A stretch of DNA of 64,000 nt from Bacteroidota bacterium (GCA_016708845.1 JADJFB010000003.1:124001-188000), one strand, 5' to 3'. Positions 41,158 through 51,675 are shown, counted from the stretch's first letter. The notes: generated by a model not told the origin, from the letters alone. A program made the numbers and translations.

Positions 41158-41844
41158 ATGTCTATTAAAGTATTAATCATAGAAGATGAGCTAGCGCTTC
41201 AACAAACTTTGAAATTAAATTTAGAGTTAGAAAACTATCAGGTTGACACTTGTAGTTCCGGTGGTGATGCTATTTCTGTTATAAAAAATTTTAATCCCGA
41301 TTTAATCCTATTAGATATTATGCTTCCAGTTATTGGAGGCATTGAAATTTATAAGCAATTAAAAGATTTAAAAATTAATACCCCTGTTATTTTTTTAACT
41401 GCTAAAAATAATGTGCAAGATAAAATTGAAGGATTAAAATTAGGAGCCGATGATTATATCACTAAGCCTTTTGATTTAGAAGAATTATTATTAAGAATTC
41501 AGAATGTATTAAAACATAATTATCCTAAGAAAAATGAAACCAGCATTTTTAAATTTGAAAATGGTGAGATTAATTTTTCAACCTTTCAAGTAATTACTAA
41601 AGAAGGTAAAATTGAAGACATCTCTAAAAGAGAAATGGCTTTACTAAAACTTTTGACTGACAACATTAATAATGTAGTTTCTAGAGACGAAATATTAGAT
41701 AAACTATGGGCAAAAGATGAAGTATCTTCATCCAGAACAATTGATAATTACATCTTAAATTTTAGAAAATTATTTGAAAAAAATCCAAAAGAACCTGTTC
41801 ATTTTTTGTCTATTAGAGGTGTAGGATATAAATTTTGTGTTTAA
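41158..41844 (+). CDS. OmpR-family response regulator
   Basis: A DNA-binding response regulator, 228 residues. The receiver domain (1-115) has the acidic pair ED (10-11), the phosphorylated D53 in LLDIMLPV, T80 in FLTA and K102 in TKPF. The C-terminal winged helix (about 128-225) has MALLKLLTDNINNVVSRDEILDKLW and the RTIDNYILNFRKLFE helix of PhoB-type proteins. No histidine kinase is adjacent, so it is an orphan; its partner must lie elsewhere. The gene downstream is convergent, ending two bases from its stop. Confidence 0.95.
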   Translation: MSIKVLIIEDELALQQTLKLNLELENYQVDTCSSGGDAISVIKNFNPDLILLDIMLPVIGGIEIYKQLKDLKINTPVIFLTAKNNVQDKIEGLKLGADDYITKPFDLEELLLRIQNVLKHNYPKKNETSIFKFENGEINFSTFQVITKEGKIEDISKREMALLKLLTDNINNVVSRDEILDKLWAKDEVSSSRTIDNYILNFRKLFEKNPKEPVHFLSIRGVGYKFCV

Positions 41845-41846
41845 AT

Positions 41847-43179
41847 TTATTTCAAGACAAAGGTCTTAACTTTTGAACCTGATTTTGATTTTAATTCAAT
41901 AAAATAAAAGCCAGAATTTATATCAGATAAGTCGACTCTATACTCACCTCCATTAGATTGAAATTGACTCACTTCTAGTACACTCTGACCTAGAGTATTA
42001 ACAATTGATACCGTAAAATCTTGGACATCTATCATTTTTACATCAATAAATAATTCGCCGTTTGTGGGATTTGGCCAAACCTGCATTTGAATATTGGAAG
42101 TATTTTCTTGAATGCCAACAGCAGTGCATGCATTACTAAGATTTAAAGAAGCCCTTCTCACACAATTGGCCATAACTGCTTGCATACGTAATTTTTGACC
42201 TAGAGTAAACATTACCATACATTTATCATCACTATAATCCATATAATTTTGGTACATGGCTCCATTTGCACCAGCACAAGCATCAGCACTAATTGCGCCA
42301 TTTGTCGAAGGACATGTGTAATTTTCGTCAGCTTGATTTGGAGTGTCCGCAACATAGTCAGATCCCGTACATGCCGTTCCATCATCTCCCCAAATATGCC
42401 ATAAACCCAACCAATGTCCAGTTTCATGAACCAATGTTTTTCCTTTATTATAAGGTGCGCCAAAAGGAGTTGCACCTACATAGCTATAACCAATTACAAC
42501 ACCATCAGTATTAGCAGCACCACCTTGCCCCGCCATATCTGACACAGTTCCTGTACTTCCTGAAACTGTTGGAAATTGCGCATAACCCAAAGTGTTTGCA
42601 TCAACACCTCCAAAAGATAACACCCAAACATTAAAATATTTATTTGGATTCCATGATGAACCTGGTTTTACTGTAGACTGAATATACGAAACTGTATAAG
42701 GCAAAATTGTCCAACCTTTAGTTGACACATCAATTCTATCTATTCCTGGCTCAAGCAAATTTACACCAGATGGATCTACCTTAGCAGCGCAAAAATTGAT
42801 TTCAACATCTGCAGCAAAACTTAAAAAAGAAGGTTGAGTAACATACGTTGCTAAATCAGAATTTGTTTTTCTAAAAGCAGCATTCAAAATTGATAATTGA
42901 GAGGTAATTTGTGCCTGACTTATATTAGAACCAGTTCCAGGTGCTTCACCAGCATGAATAATGTGAAATATTACTGGAATATTATAAACTGTAGCAGAAC
43001 TTTTTGAACTAGCAAATCGTTCGTGCTTTTGAAGCATTTGTTGAAATGCTTCTTCATATGAAGGATTTACAATTGATGATGCACATTTACGAATTAACTG
43101 TTTTGGACTCATCTGTTTGAGCTTGCAAATTCAAAAGAAACAGAACTAATAAACATAAGATGATAATTGGTTTATTCAT
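41847..43179 (-). CDS. M43-family secreted metalloprotease with T9SS sorting domain; start frameshifted
   Basis: A secreted zinc protease. The frame 43112-41847 (421 residues) starts MSPKQLIRK, but a signal peptide (MNKPIIILCLLVLFLLNLQAQ) is encoded just upstream from 43179 in another frame. One base too many in an AAA run (plus-strand TTT at 43116-43118) separates them; with two, it reads LQAQQMSPKQLIRK. The protease motif is HETGHWLGLWH (HEXXHXXGXXH) near residue 225, followed by the DYSDDKCMVMFTLGQ met-turn region of pappalysin-type enzymes. The C-terminal 75 residues (VWPNPTNGELFID ... GFYFIELKS) are the T9SS type A sorting domain. Confidence 0.9.
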
Positions 43180-43268
43180 ACTACAAGTTTAATAATAATT
43201 TCATAAAACAATTCAATTATTCTAATGATTCCTTAAAACGACAAAACCGATTTGAATAAACATTTGAA

Positions 43269-43475
43269 TTAAATCTTCTCGAAGCGTTTCCTCTCTACCC
43301 CATCAATTACAACGGTTTCTAAAAACATAGCTAGCGGTCGCACCCATAAATTCTCCCCTTCTTCTTGATAGGTAGCTTTATAAACCACCAATTCTTCTAG
43401 TGTTTCGCTGTGGCGAGCAATGCCAATCACTTCGTATAAATTACCTTTATAATGTTTATATAATCCTAGTTCCAT
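43269..43475 (-). CDS. DUF1653 family protein
   Basis: A 68-residue small protein of the DUF1653 family. The core is LGLYKHYKGNLYEVIGIARHSETLEELVVYKATY, then WVRPLAMFLETV, which is diagnostic. It is one base downstream of the DUF4440-like gene on the same strand, so the two form an operon. These proteins are small beta-barrel-like domains; the function is not known. Confidence 0.9.
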   Translation of the reverse strand: MELGLYKHYKGNLYEVIGIARHSETLEELVVYKATYQEEGENLWVRPLAMFLETVVIDGVERKRFEKI

Positions 43476-43476
43476 A

Positions 43477-43905
43477 CTAACTTGTGTGATCGGCTACAAT
43501 AACCCATTCATTATTTATCTTTTTCCAAAGCAAAGTAAAATATCCTCCAGCAGGCTTTTCCTTATTTAATTGCCACTGCCCTATTACATAAATACTGGTT
43601 TCAGATAATTGAGTTGCTTCTTTAATTGTAAATGTTAAAATCCCCATGGCTTCCTTTGTAGGATATCCTTTCACATAATTATCATGCGTTTTTTGCCAAC
43701 CATAAGTAATCCCCTTACTACCAATAAATTTCAAGCTATCACTTTTCCAATAATATTTCATAAACCCGGCAACATCAGCTTCATTCCAAGCCAATTCCTG
43801 AGTTTTCATATTCTTTACCACCGTATTTACCTCAGTTTGTTTAACCTGAGAAAATAAAATAGAGGAATTGACCACTAACAAAAAACAAATTATTTGATTC
43901 TTCAT
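43477..43905 (-). CDS. Secreted DUF4440 / NTF2-like protein
   Basis: A 142-residue protein with a signal peptide (NQIICFLLVVNSSILFSQ). The mature part is the SnoaL/NTF2-like fold of DUF4440: helix TQELAWNEADVAGFMKYYWKSDSLKFIGSKGITYGWQKTHDNYVKGYP, then sheets FTIKEATQL, YVIGQWQLN, GYFTLLWKKINNEWVIVADHTS. The final W-x-I-x-x-D-H is typical. It lies upstream of the DUF1653 gene. Ligand or substrate unknown. Confidence 0.88.
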   Translation of the reverse strand: MKNQIICFLLVVNSSILFSQVKQTEVNTVVKNMKTQELAWNEADVAGFMKYYWKSDSLKFIGSKGITYGWQKTHDNYVKGYPTKEAMGILTFTIKEATQLSETSIYVIGQWQLNKEKPAGGYFTLLWKKINNEWVIVADHTS

Positions 43906-43966
43906 AAGGATAGTAAAAGCTGTTAATAATTTTGATTAATTACTACAATAATAAGTAAAAATATAG

Positions 43967-43974
43967 TAAATTTG
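43967..43974 (+). promoter_or_regulatory. -7 box of metH transcript
   Basis: TAAATTTG exactly matches TAnnTTTG and lies 20 bases before the riboswitch. The start of transcription near 43981 would place the whole riboswitch in the leader. No -33 TTTG is seen at the standard spacing. Confidence 0.5.
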
Positions 43975-43993
43975 CTACTCGTTCTTTAACACA

Positions 43994-44157
43994 CTTATTA
44001 AGAAAAGCTGAGGGAAACGCCCAATGAAGCTTTACCAACCCTTACAAAATAGAAAGTACGAGTTTGGAATTACGATTTAAAAATCGCAATTCGTAAATCG
44101 CAACTCCAAAATTGTAAAGAAGGTGGGAATTCGTCACGCATTTGCGTGAAAAATAAG
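43994..44157 (+). promoter_or_regulatory. SAM-I riboswitch (S-box) with enlarged P3
   Basis: P1 arms CTTATT (43994-43999) and AATAAG (44152-44157). P2 is AAGCT ... AGCTT with GAGGGA and GCCC in the kink-turn region, followed by ATGAAGC and CCAACC, the conserved SAM-I core. P3 starts CTTACAA and closes with TTGTAAAG and an AGGTG-GAATTC segment. P4 is CACGC-ATTT-GCGTG. The P3 loop is much larger than usual, with about 60 extra bases holding further palindromes. It controls methionine synthase by sensing S-adenosylmethionine. A terminator hairpin follows at 44200-44235. Confidence 0.85.
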
Positions 44158-44199
44158 TCGGAATACATTAGTAAAAAAAATAAAATATTATAAAACACT

Positions 44200-44235
44200 A
44201 ATCCCTTCTGACTATAAAACAGAAGGGATTTTTTA
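44200..44235 (+). terminator. Riboswitch terminator before metH
   Basis: Stem AATCCCTTCTG / CAGAAGGGATT with a nine-base loop, followed by six T, 14 bases before the metH ATG. A competing pairing ATTAGT (about 44167-44172) with ACTAAT (44196-44203) reaches into its left arm, so it fits the expression platform of a transcription-controlling riboswitch. Confidence 0.85.
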
Positions 44236-44248
44236 TTGAATAAAATAT

Positions 44249-47200
44249 ATGAATACAATACAACAAGAATTAGAAAAAAGAGTATTAGTAATTGATGGTG
44301 CCATGGGCTCTATGATTCAACAATACAAACTAGAGGAAAAAGATTTTAGAGGAAAACGATTTGCAGATTGGCCAAAAGATTTACAAGGAAATAACGACTT
44401 GTTGTCTATTACCCAACCACAAATCATAAAAACCATTCATAAAGAATATTTAAAAGCTAACGCTGATATTATTGAAACTAATACCTTCAGTGCTACAACT
44501 ATTGCTATGGCTGATTACGACATGCAAAGTTTAGCTTATGAATTAAATTATGAATCTGCTAAAGTAGCTAAGGAAGCCATTAAAGAATTTTATGCAGAGT
44601 TCCCTGAATTTGCTGGCATACCAAAATTTGTTGCGGGTGCCTTAGGGCCAACCAACCGTACTTTATCTTTATCTCCTAACGTTAACGACCCAGGTTTTAG
44701 AGCTATTACTTTTGATGAATTAGTAACCGCTTACACCGAGCAAGTAAAAGGTTTAATTGATGGTGGCGCTGATTTGTTACTAGTAGAAACAATTTTTGAT
44801 ACACTAAACGCTAAGGCAGCATTATACGCCATTCAAAATTATTGTCAATCCATTGATAGAAAAATGCCAGTGATGGTTTCCGGAACTATTACTGATGCAA
44901 GCGGAAGAACTTTATCTGGACAAACAACAGAAGCATTTTTAAATTCTGTTTCTCATGTAGATTTATTAAGCGTTGGTTTAAATTGTGCCCTAGGGGCTAA
45001 AGATATGCGCCCCTATTTAGAAGAACTTTCTAATAAAGCGCCTTTTTACGTAAGTGCTTATCCAAACGCTAGGTTACCAAATCAGTTTGGTGAGTACGAT
45101 CAAGATGCTCACGAAATAGGACATCAAATTGAAGATTTTTTAAAAGCAGGATTTTTAAATATAGTTGGTGGTTGCTGTGGTACAACACCTTCACACATTA
45201 AACGTATTGCCGAACTAGCAAAAGAATCAGCTCCTCGTAAAAAACCTATTGCTGATCATTTAATGCACTTAAGCGGATTAGAACCTTTTACCTTAACTCC
45301 AGAAAGTAATTTCATGAACGTTGGTGAAAGAACAAACGTTACTGGTTCTAAAAAATTCTTACGCTTAATTAAAGAAGGAAATTTTGAAGAAGCTTTATCT
45401 ATTGCCCGCGAACAAGTGGAAGGCGGCGCACAAGTCATTGATGTAAACATGGATGAAGGTATGTTAGATAGCGAACAAGCGATGACAACTTTCTTAAATT
45501 TAATTGCATCAGAACCAGATATTTCTCGTGTTCCTATTATGATTGACTCTAGTAAATGGAGCGTTATTGAAGCGGGATTAAAATGTGTGCAAGGAAAAGC
45601 AATTGTAAACTCTATCTCATTAAAAGAAGGCGAAGAAAAATTCATTGAACAAGCTTTAAAAATAAAACAATATGGGGCGGCTGTTATTGTGATGGCTTTT
45701 GATGAAGTTGGACAAGCAGATACATTAGAGCGTAGAAAAGAAATTTGCAAACGTGCTTATGATGTGTTGGTTGATAAAGTTAAGTTTCCACCACAAGATA
45801 TTATTTTCGACCCTAACATTTTTCCTGTAGCAACAGGCATGGAAGAACATCGTTTAAACGCCTTAGATTTTTTCAATTCAACCAAATGGATTAAAGAAAA
45901 TCTTCCTTATGCCAAAGTTAGTGGTGGTGTAAGTAACGTTTCTTTCTCCTTCCGTGGAAACGATCATGTTCGTGAAGCCATTCACTCTGCCTTTTTATAC
46001 CATGCTGTAAAAAACGGAATGGACATGGGAATTGTAAACCCAGCACAGTTAGTGGTGTATGATGATATTGATAAAACATTATTGGAATTAGTAGAAGATG
46101 TTTTATTAAATAGAAGAGATGATGCTACAGAGCGCTTGGTTGACCATGCCGAATCCTTAAAAGGAATTACAAAAGAAAAAACAGAGAAAGACGAAGCTTG
46201 GAGAAAAGGAACGGTTGAAGAGCGTTTAAGTCATGCATTAGTAAAAGGTATTGTTGAATACATTGATGCTGATACAGAAGAAGCTCGTTTAAAATTAGGC
46301 AGACCTTTACATGTTATTGAAGGTCCGTTAATGGACGGAATGAATATTGTTGGCGATTTATTTGGACAAGGGAAAATGTTTTTACCTCAAGTAGTAAAGA
46401 GTGCGCGTGTTATGAAAAAAGCGGTAGCCTATCTTGAACCTTATTTGTTGCAAGAAAAAGCGGACAATGCCAAAGCGGGTATTGTTGGAGATGGCAGAAC
46501 CAATGCAGGTAAAATTTTAATGGCAACTGTAAAAGGTGACGTTCACGATATTGGAAAAATATTGTAGGAGTTGTATTAGCTTGCAACAACTACGAAATTA
46601 TTGATATTGGTGTCATGGTAAGCTGCGATAAAATTTTGGAAGAAGCGAAAAAACACAACGTTGATATTATTGGCTTAAGTGGCCTAATTACTCCTTCCTT
46701 AGATGAAATGGTTCACGTAGCCAAAGAAATGGAGCGTTTGAAATTTACAACACCTTTATTAATTGGCGGCGCTACAACTTCTAAAGTACATACAGCTGTT
46801 AAGATTGCTCAAAATTATTCAGGACCTGTAGTCCATGTAAACGATGCAAGTAAGTCTGTTCCTGTGGCAAGTAGTTTAATTTCAAATGAACTACGCGATG
46901 CTTTTATGGCGGATGTGAATAGTGACTATGCTCGTGTTCGCGAACAAAACAAAAATGCACAGTCGCAAAATAAATTTATTTCGATGGCTGAAGCCCGTCA
47001 GAATAAATTCCCGATTGATTGGGACAAAACAGAAATTGTAAAACCAACGTTTATCGGAACCAAAATATTTGACAATTATGATTTGAAGGAGCTTGTTGAA
47101 TATATTGACTGGACGCCATTTTTCATCTCTTGGGAAATGAAAGGATCATATCCGAAAATTTTAAAAGATCCAACTCGCGGTGCTGAAGCCACTAAATTAT

Positions 47201-47946
47201 TTAACGATGCGCAAGCAATGCTTACTAAAATAATTTCAGAGAAATGGTTAACAGCCAAAGCAGTGATTGGCATTTTTCCTGCTAATACAGTTAACGACGA
47301 TGATACTGAAGTGTATGATGAAAAAGGAAACAAATTGGATACTTTCCATTCTATTCGTCAGCAAAGTAAAAAACCAGCTGGTCAGTATAATGTAGCACTA
47401 TCTGATTTTATTAAACCAAAAGACTCAAAAGAAACAGATTACCTAGGCGCTTTTGCATTAAGTACAGGTTTTGGAATAGATTCTCACGTAGCTCGTTTTG
47501 AAGCTGACCATGATGATTATAGCGCTATTATGTTAAAATCATTGGCAGATAGATTAGCAGAAGCCTTTGCCGAATTAATGCATAAAAAAGTTCGTAAAGA
47601 ATATTGGGGCTATGCAAAAACTGAAAATTTCTTAAATGAAGATTTAATAAAAGAAGAATATGCTGGTATTCGTCCGGCCCCCGGCTACCCTGCACAACCA
47701 GATCATACGGAGAAAAACACGATTTGGAAATTATTAGATGTTGAGAAAAACACAGGAATAATTTTAACTGAAAGTTTAGCAATGGTTCCAACGGCTGCCG
47801 TAAGTGGTTTATATTTTTCACACCCTCAATCTCATTATTTTGGAGTGGGTAAAATAACCAAAGAACAAGTAGAAGATTACGCAAAACGTAAAAACATGCC
47901 ATTTGAAATTATTGAACGTTGGTTAGGAAGTGTTTTAGCTTATTAA
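44249..47946 (+). pseudogene. metH: Cobalamin-dependent methionine synthase, one frameshift
   Basis: Transfers a methyl group from methyltetrahydrofolate to homocysteine through B12. Full-length, about 1232 residues if repaired. Order: homocysteine domain (DGAMGSMIQ near 11, GGCCGTTP zinc cysteines near 308), pterin domain (MNVGERTNVTGSKKF near 352), B12 domain, and the SAM reactivation domain ending with RPAPGYPAQPDH. The break falls right at the B12-ligand motif DVHDIGK: a five-A run at 46555-46559 should be six, giving DVHDIGKNIVGVVLACNN. The continuation runs to 47946. It is preceded by a SAM-I riboswitch, so expression falls when SAM is high. Likely intact in the organism. Confidence 0.96.
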
Positions 47947-47955
47947 TTTTATAAA

Positions 47956-48456
47956 ATGACTGTTGAATTTTTAGTTAAAGAATTAAACTTATTGCCTCAT
48001 CCCGAAGGTGGTTACTATAAAGAAACTTATCGTTCGGAAGGAAAAATACCTCATGCCTTCTTATCTCCGGAGTTTTCTGGTGATAGAAACATGGCAACAG
48101 GAATTTATTTTTTAATTGAAAAAGGAAATTTCTCGGCTTTACATAAAATTAAAAGCGACGAAACTTGGCATTTTTATTATGGAGACGCGCTGGAAGTGAT
48201 TGAAATTGATCATGATGGCAATCTTAGTTTCACTCATATTGGCTCCAATCTTTCAAAAGGAGAAAGCTTTCAATATACCGTAAAGGCAAATACATGGTTT
48301 GGGTCAAGGGTAAGCAACAATGGCACTTTTTCTTTGGTCGGCTGCACCGTTTATCCAGGCTTCGACTTTTATGATTTTGAGTTAGCAAATCGTAACGATT
48401 TAATTAAATTATTTCCTCAACATCAAAATATCATCTCAGAATTAACTAGGGTATAG
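47956..48456 (+). CDS. Cupin protein, DUF985 type
   Basis: A 166-residue cupin_5 (DUF985) protein. Landmarks: LNLLPHPEGGYYKETYRS (11-28), ATGIYFLIEKGNFSALHKIKSDETWHFYYGDALEVIEI (about 47-83), then the second cupin motif around WFGSRVSN and LVGCTVYPGFDFYDFE. The metal-binding histidines and glutamate of classical cupins are partly kept (HKIKSDETWHFY). The gene starts nine bases after metH and could be part of the riboswitch-controlled unit. Function unknown; some relatives are sugar-binding or epimerase-like. Confidence 0.88.
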   Translation: MTVEFLVKELNLLPHPEGGYYKETYRSEGKIPHAFLSPEFSGDRNMATGIYFLIEKGNFSALHKIKSDETWHFYYGDALEVIEIDHDGNLSFTHIGSNLSKGESFQYTVKANTWFGSRVSNNGTFSLVGCTVYPGFDFYDFELANRNDLIKLFPQHQNIISELTRV

Positions 48457-48519
48457 TTTTTGTAGATAATCTGTTGAAATTTATTAATTTCACTAAATCT
48501 ATCAACTAATTAATTGACA

Positions 48520-48909
48520 ATGAGAGTTTTTGAAACCAAAGCCTTTTTAATGAAAATTCATGATGATTTACTTATTGAATTTTTAGTAAAAGAAAATGTC
48601 AATCTTCAAGCTACTGATGTTTGGGAATCTAGAGATTTATCTGTTGATTATATTCCTAATAAAAAATTTTACGTTTTATTTGAAGGCGGCGAAGATGCCT
48701 CTGTTTCTGGTGAAGCTCGAAGAGCAGGTGCTTCAAAAGAATATACAGGACATGTAGCGGCACTTGCTTTATATAGTAATAAAGCTTATGAAAGAATTAT
48801 TGGTAGTTTGTTTTTAAAAATCAATAAGCCTCTTGTTCCTACCGAATTTTTCGACGACAGAGAAAAAGCCATCGCTTGGCTAAAAATCATGCAAAAAAGC
48901 ATGCATTAA
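48520..48909 (+). CDS. SpoIIAA/STAS-like hypothetical protein (DUF7793-like)
   Basis: A 129-residue protein. The ATG at 48520 (MRVFETKAFLMKIHDD) is preferred over the TTG at 48514. Alternating strands and helices (FYVLFEGGEDASVSGEARRAGASKEYTGHVAALALYSNKAYERIIGSLFLKINKP...TEFFDDREKAIAWLK) match the SpoIIAA/STAS-like proteins common in Bacteroidota; the ending FFDDREKAIAWLK is typical. Probably a small cytoplasmic regulator or adaptor. It stands between the cupin and OmpA genes without tight coupling. Assignment to a named family is tentative. Confidence 0.65.
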   Translation: MRVFETKAFLMKIHDDLLIEFLVKENVNLQATDVWESRDLSVDYIPNKKFYVLFEGGEDASVSGEARRAGASKEYTGHVAALALYSNKAYERIIGSLFLKINKPLVPTEFFDDREKAIAWLKIMQKSMH

Positions 48910-48990
48910 TTGTTGTTATTTTATTAGCATTTTTTAGTATCTATTTTTACAATATATCGTTATATTTATAGAACTACTATTTATTAAATT

Positions 48991-50958
48991 ATGCGATATC
49001 TATATTCCTTACTTTTTATTTCACTATCTGTTTCTATTGCTTTTTCTCAAAGCATGCCTCCTGGTACGTATACCAGTACTAACAAAAAGGCAATAAAATA
49101 TTATGAAGAAAGTAAGCAAATGTTTCAGGTTAGAAAAGATATAGAAGCTGAAAAACTCGTAAAAAAAGCTATAGAAGAAGATCCAAATTTTCTGGAAGCA
49201 CATTCAGCATATGGTCAACTTTTATTAAGTAAAAATAGAATTAAAGAAGCAATTACAATATATGAAAAAGCTGTTCAAATTAATCCTAAAATTTTTGTAG
49301 AAAATCATTATTACTTAGGTGTTTCTTACCTTAACGAAGCTCAGTACGAAAAAGCCATCCCTTGTTTAGAAACTATCATAAAAACGGAACGAATAAATCC
49401 AACAATAAAAGAAGAAGCTGCTCGCTATCTAAAAAACGCCAAATTTGGAGCAGACGCTATTAAACATCCTCAAACATTTAAACCAATAAATGTCGGAGCT
49501 GGTATTAATACCGCAGAGTTTGAATATTTTCCTAGCATTAACCGCAGATGGCAATACTTTTTATTTACTCGAAATATCAGAGAAGGTGAAGGTGTAACAG
49601 CTCCAAGACAAGAGGATTTTTATGTAAGTAAGAAAGTAAATGGAGTTTGGCAAACAGCTAATCCAATTACATCGGTTAATACATTAGGAAATGAAGGCGC
49701 TCCATCTTTAAGTGCCGATGGAGAGATTATGTTCTTTGCATCTTGTATGGAAATGACCGGAGATTATGGTTCTTCAGATAGGAAAGGTTACGGAAGTTGC
49801 GATATCTTTTATGCTCAAAAAATAAATGGGAAATGGACTAAACCACATAACGCAGGCCCCATGATTAATACCAGAAATTGGGAAACACAACCAAGTTTTA
49901 GTAGCGATGGCAAAACACTATACTTTATAAGGGGAATTGCGGGAAGAGGAGATATTCAAAATCCAGATGTTTATTCTTCAACCATAGGAGAAGACGGTAA
50001 ATTTTCAGAACCAATAAAATTATCTGATAATATTAATACACCATTAGGAGAGGAAAGTGTATTTATTCATCCAGACAATCAAACCTTATATTTTAGCAGT
50101 GAAGGGCATCCTGGCATGGGACGTTTAGATATATTCATGAGCAAACGCCAAGCAGATGGGAGTTGGGGGAAAGCCATAAATTTAGGTTATCCAATAAATA
50201 CCGTTGCTGAAGAAAATAGTTTATTAGTAGATGCCAATGGAAAATTAGCCTATTTTGCTAGCGAAAGAGAAGGTGGATTTGGAGGATTAGATATTTATCA
50301 ATTTGAATTACCAGAATCTGTTCGTCCCGAAAAAATTACTTATGTAAAAGGATTAACCTATAATGCTAAAACAAAAGTACCAGTGGATGCGTCTTTTGAA
50401 TTAATTGATTTAGAAACACAACAATCCGTAACAAGTGCTTATAGCAATAGTGCAGGAGAATTTTTAGTAACCTTAACGTCTAACCACAATTACTTAGTTA
50501 ATGTGAGTAAACCAGGTTTTTTATTTTACAGCGACAATTTTTCTTTAAAAGATAAAGCCGCAGATTACAACAAACCTTATCAATTGCAAATTCCTTTACA
50601 ACCAATTGATACTGGAATCATTGAATTAAAAAACATTTTCTTTGATGTGAATAAAGCTGATTTGAAAGCTGAATCAAAAGCAGAGTTACAAAAAATTATT
50701 ACTTTCTTAAAAGCAAATCCAACATTAAAAGTTGAGTTTAGCGGACATACAGATAATAGCGGAGATAAAGTATTTAATAAAACCTTATCAAATAATAGAG
50801 CAAAAGCTATTTATGATTATGTCATTGAAAAAGGTCCTATCCCAGCTGCAAATTTATCTTATAAAGGATATGGCGACACTAAACCAAAAGCACCAAATGA
50901 TTCTCCTGAAAACAAAGCCAAAAACAGAAGAACAGAATTAAAAGTATTAGCAAAATAA
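48991..50958 (+). CDS. OmpA-family protein with TPR and WD40-like propeller (PorE-like)
   Basis: A 655-residue outer-membrane or periplasmic protein. Signal peptide (RYLYSLLFISLSVSIAFSQ), TPR repeats (about 25-140), a PD40/WD40-like beta-propeller (about 165-445; repeated LSADGEIMFFAS, FSSDGKTLYFIRG, HPDNQTLYFSSEG, DANGKLAYFASE), a carboxypeptidase regulatory-like domain (about 450-530), and a C-terminal OmpA domain (NIFFDVNKADLKAESKAEL, then FSGHTDNSG and NRRTELKVL) that binds peptidoglycan. This order matches PorE of type IX secretion, although many Bacteroidota paralogs share it. lolD starts one base after its stop. Confidence 0.88.
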   Translation: MRYLYSLLFISLSVSIAFSQSMPPGTYTSTNKKAIKYYEESKQMFQVRKDIEAEKLVKKAIEEDPNFLEAHSAYGQLLLSKNRIKEAITIYEKAVQINPKIFVENHYYLGVSYLNEAQYEKAIPCLETIIKTERINPTIKEEAARYLKNAKFGADAIKHPQTFKPINVGAGINTAEFEYFPSINRRWQYFLFTRNIREGEGVTAPRQEDFYVSKKVNGVWQTANPITSVNTLGNEGAPSLSADGEIMFFASCMEMTGDYGSSDRKGYGSCDIFYAQKINGKWTKPHNAGPMINTRNWETQPSFSSDGKTLYFIRGIAGRGDIQNPDVYSSTIGEDGKFSEPIKLSDNINTPLGEESVFIHPDNQTLYFSSEGHPGMGRLDIFMSKRQADGSWGKAINLGYPINTVAEENSLLVDANGKLAYFASEREGGFGGLDIYQFELPESVRPEKITYVKGLTYNAKTKVPVDASFELIDLETQQSVTSAYSNSAGEFLVTLTSNHNYLVNVSKPGFLFYSDNFSLKDKAADYNKPYQLQIPLQPIDTGIIELKNIFFDVNKADLKAESKAELQKIITFLKANPTLKVEFSGHTDNSGDKVFNKTLSNNRAKAIYDYVIEKGPIPAANLSYKGYGDTKPKAPNDSPENKAKNRRTELKVLAK

Positions 50959-50959
50959 T

Positions 50960-51610
50960 ATGATCATAGGTAAAAACATTAAAAAGCAATACGGTTCCCT
51001 AGAAGTTTTAAAAGGAGTTGATTTACATATTCAACCTTCCGAAGTCGTTTCTATTGTTGGTTCTTCGGGTGCTGGCAAAACAACCCTATTAACTATTCTT
51101 GGAACACTCGATAAGGTAACTTCAGGCGAAATTTTATTTAATGGTGTAAATATTACTTCCTTAAACGAAAAAAAATTAGCTGCTTTTAGAAATCAACATA
51201 TTGGTTTTGTATTTCAGTTTCACCACTTATTACCTGAATTTACAGCATTAGAAAATGTGTGTATCCCCGCTTTCATCAATAAAACATCAAAAAAAGAAGC
51301 GGAATTAAAAGCTAACGAATTATTAGAATTATTAGGATTGAAACATCGTGCCAATCATAAACCATCTGAATTATCTGGCGGCGAGCAACAACGCGTAGCT
51401 GTTGCCAGGGCTTTAATTAATAACCCTAAAGTTATTTTTGCAGATGAACCTAGTGGAAATTTAGATAGTGAGAATGCCCAAAATTTACATCAATTGTTTT
51501 TTAAGTTAAGAGATGAATTAAAACAAACTATTGTGGTTGTAACCCACAACGAAACCTTGGCAAATATGGCTGATAGAAAACTCATCATGAAAGACGGATT
51601 AATACAATAA
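50960..51610 (+). CDS. lolD: Lipoprotein-releasing ABC ATPase LolD
   Basis: ATPase that powers extraction of lipoproteins from the inner membrane with LolC/E. 216 residues. Walker A is GSSGAGKT (about 34-41), the signature LSGGEQQ(R)VAVARAL is at about 137-150, Walker B is VIFADEPSGNLD (about 155-166), and the H-loop is in VVVTHN. The FHHLLPEFTALENVCIPA stretch after the Q-loop is the LolD-type signature. No LolC/E permease lies beside it, so it acts with partners elsewhere. The preceding OmpA gene ends one base before. Confidence 0.9.
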   Translation: MIIGKNIKKQYGSLEVLKGVDLHIQPSEVVSIVGSSGAGKTTLLTILGTLDKVTSGEILFNGVNITSLNEKKLAAFRNQHIGFVFQFHHLLPEFTALENVCIPAFINKTSKKEAELKANELLELLGLKHRANHKPSELSGGEQQRVAVARALINNPKVIFADEPSGNLDSENAQNLHQLFFKLRDELKQTIVVVTHNETLANMADRKLIMKDGLIQ

Positions 51611-51675
51611 AAAAAGTATCAGTTTCCTCTCTAACATATCTATTCCCGAACTAAGAGCAATTATTCACCGAAGAA

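Noticed and set aside
44070..44258. Minus-strand ORF of 62 residues
   Set aside because: It lies antisense to the SAM-I riboswitch and terminator, which explain this stretch better.
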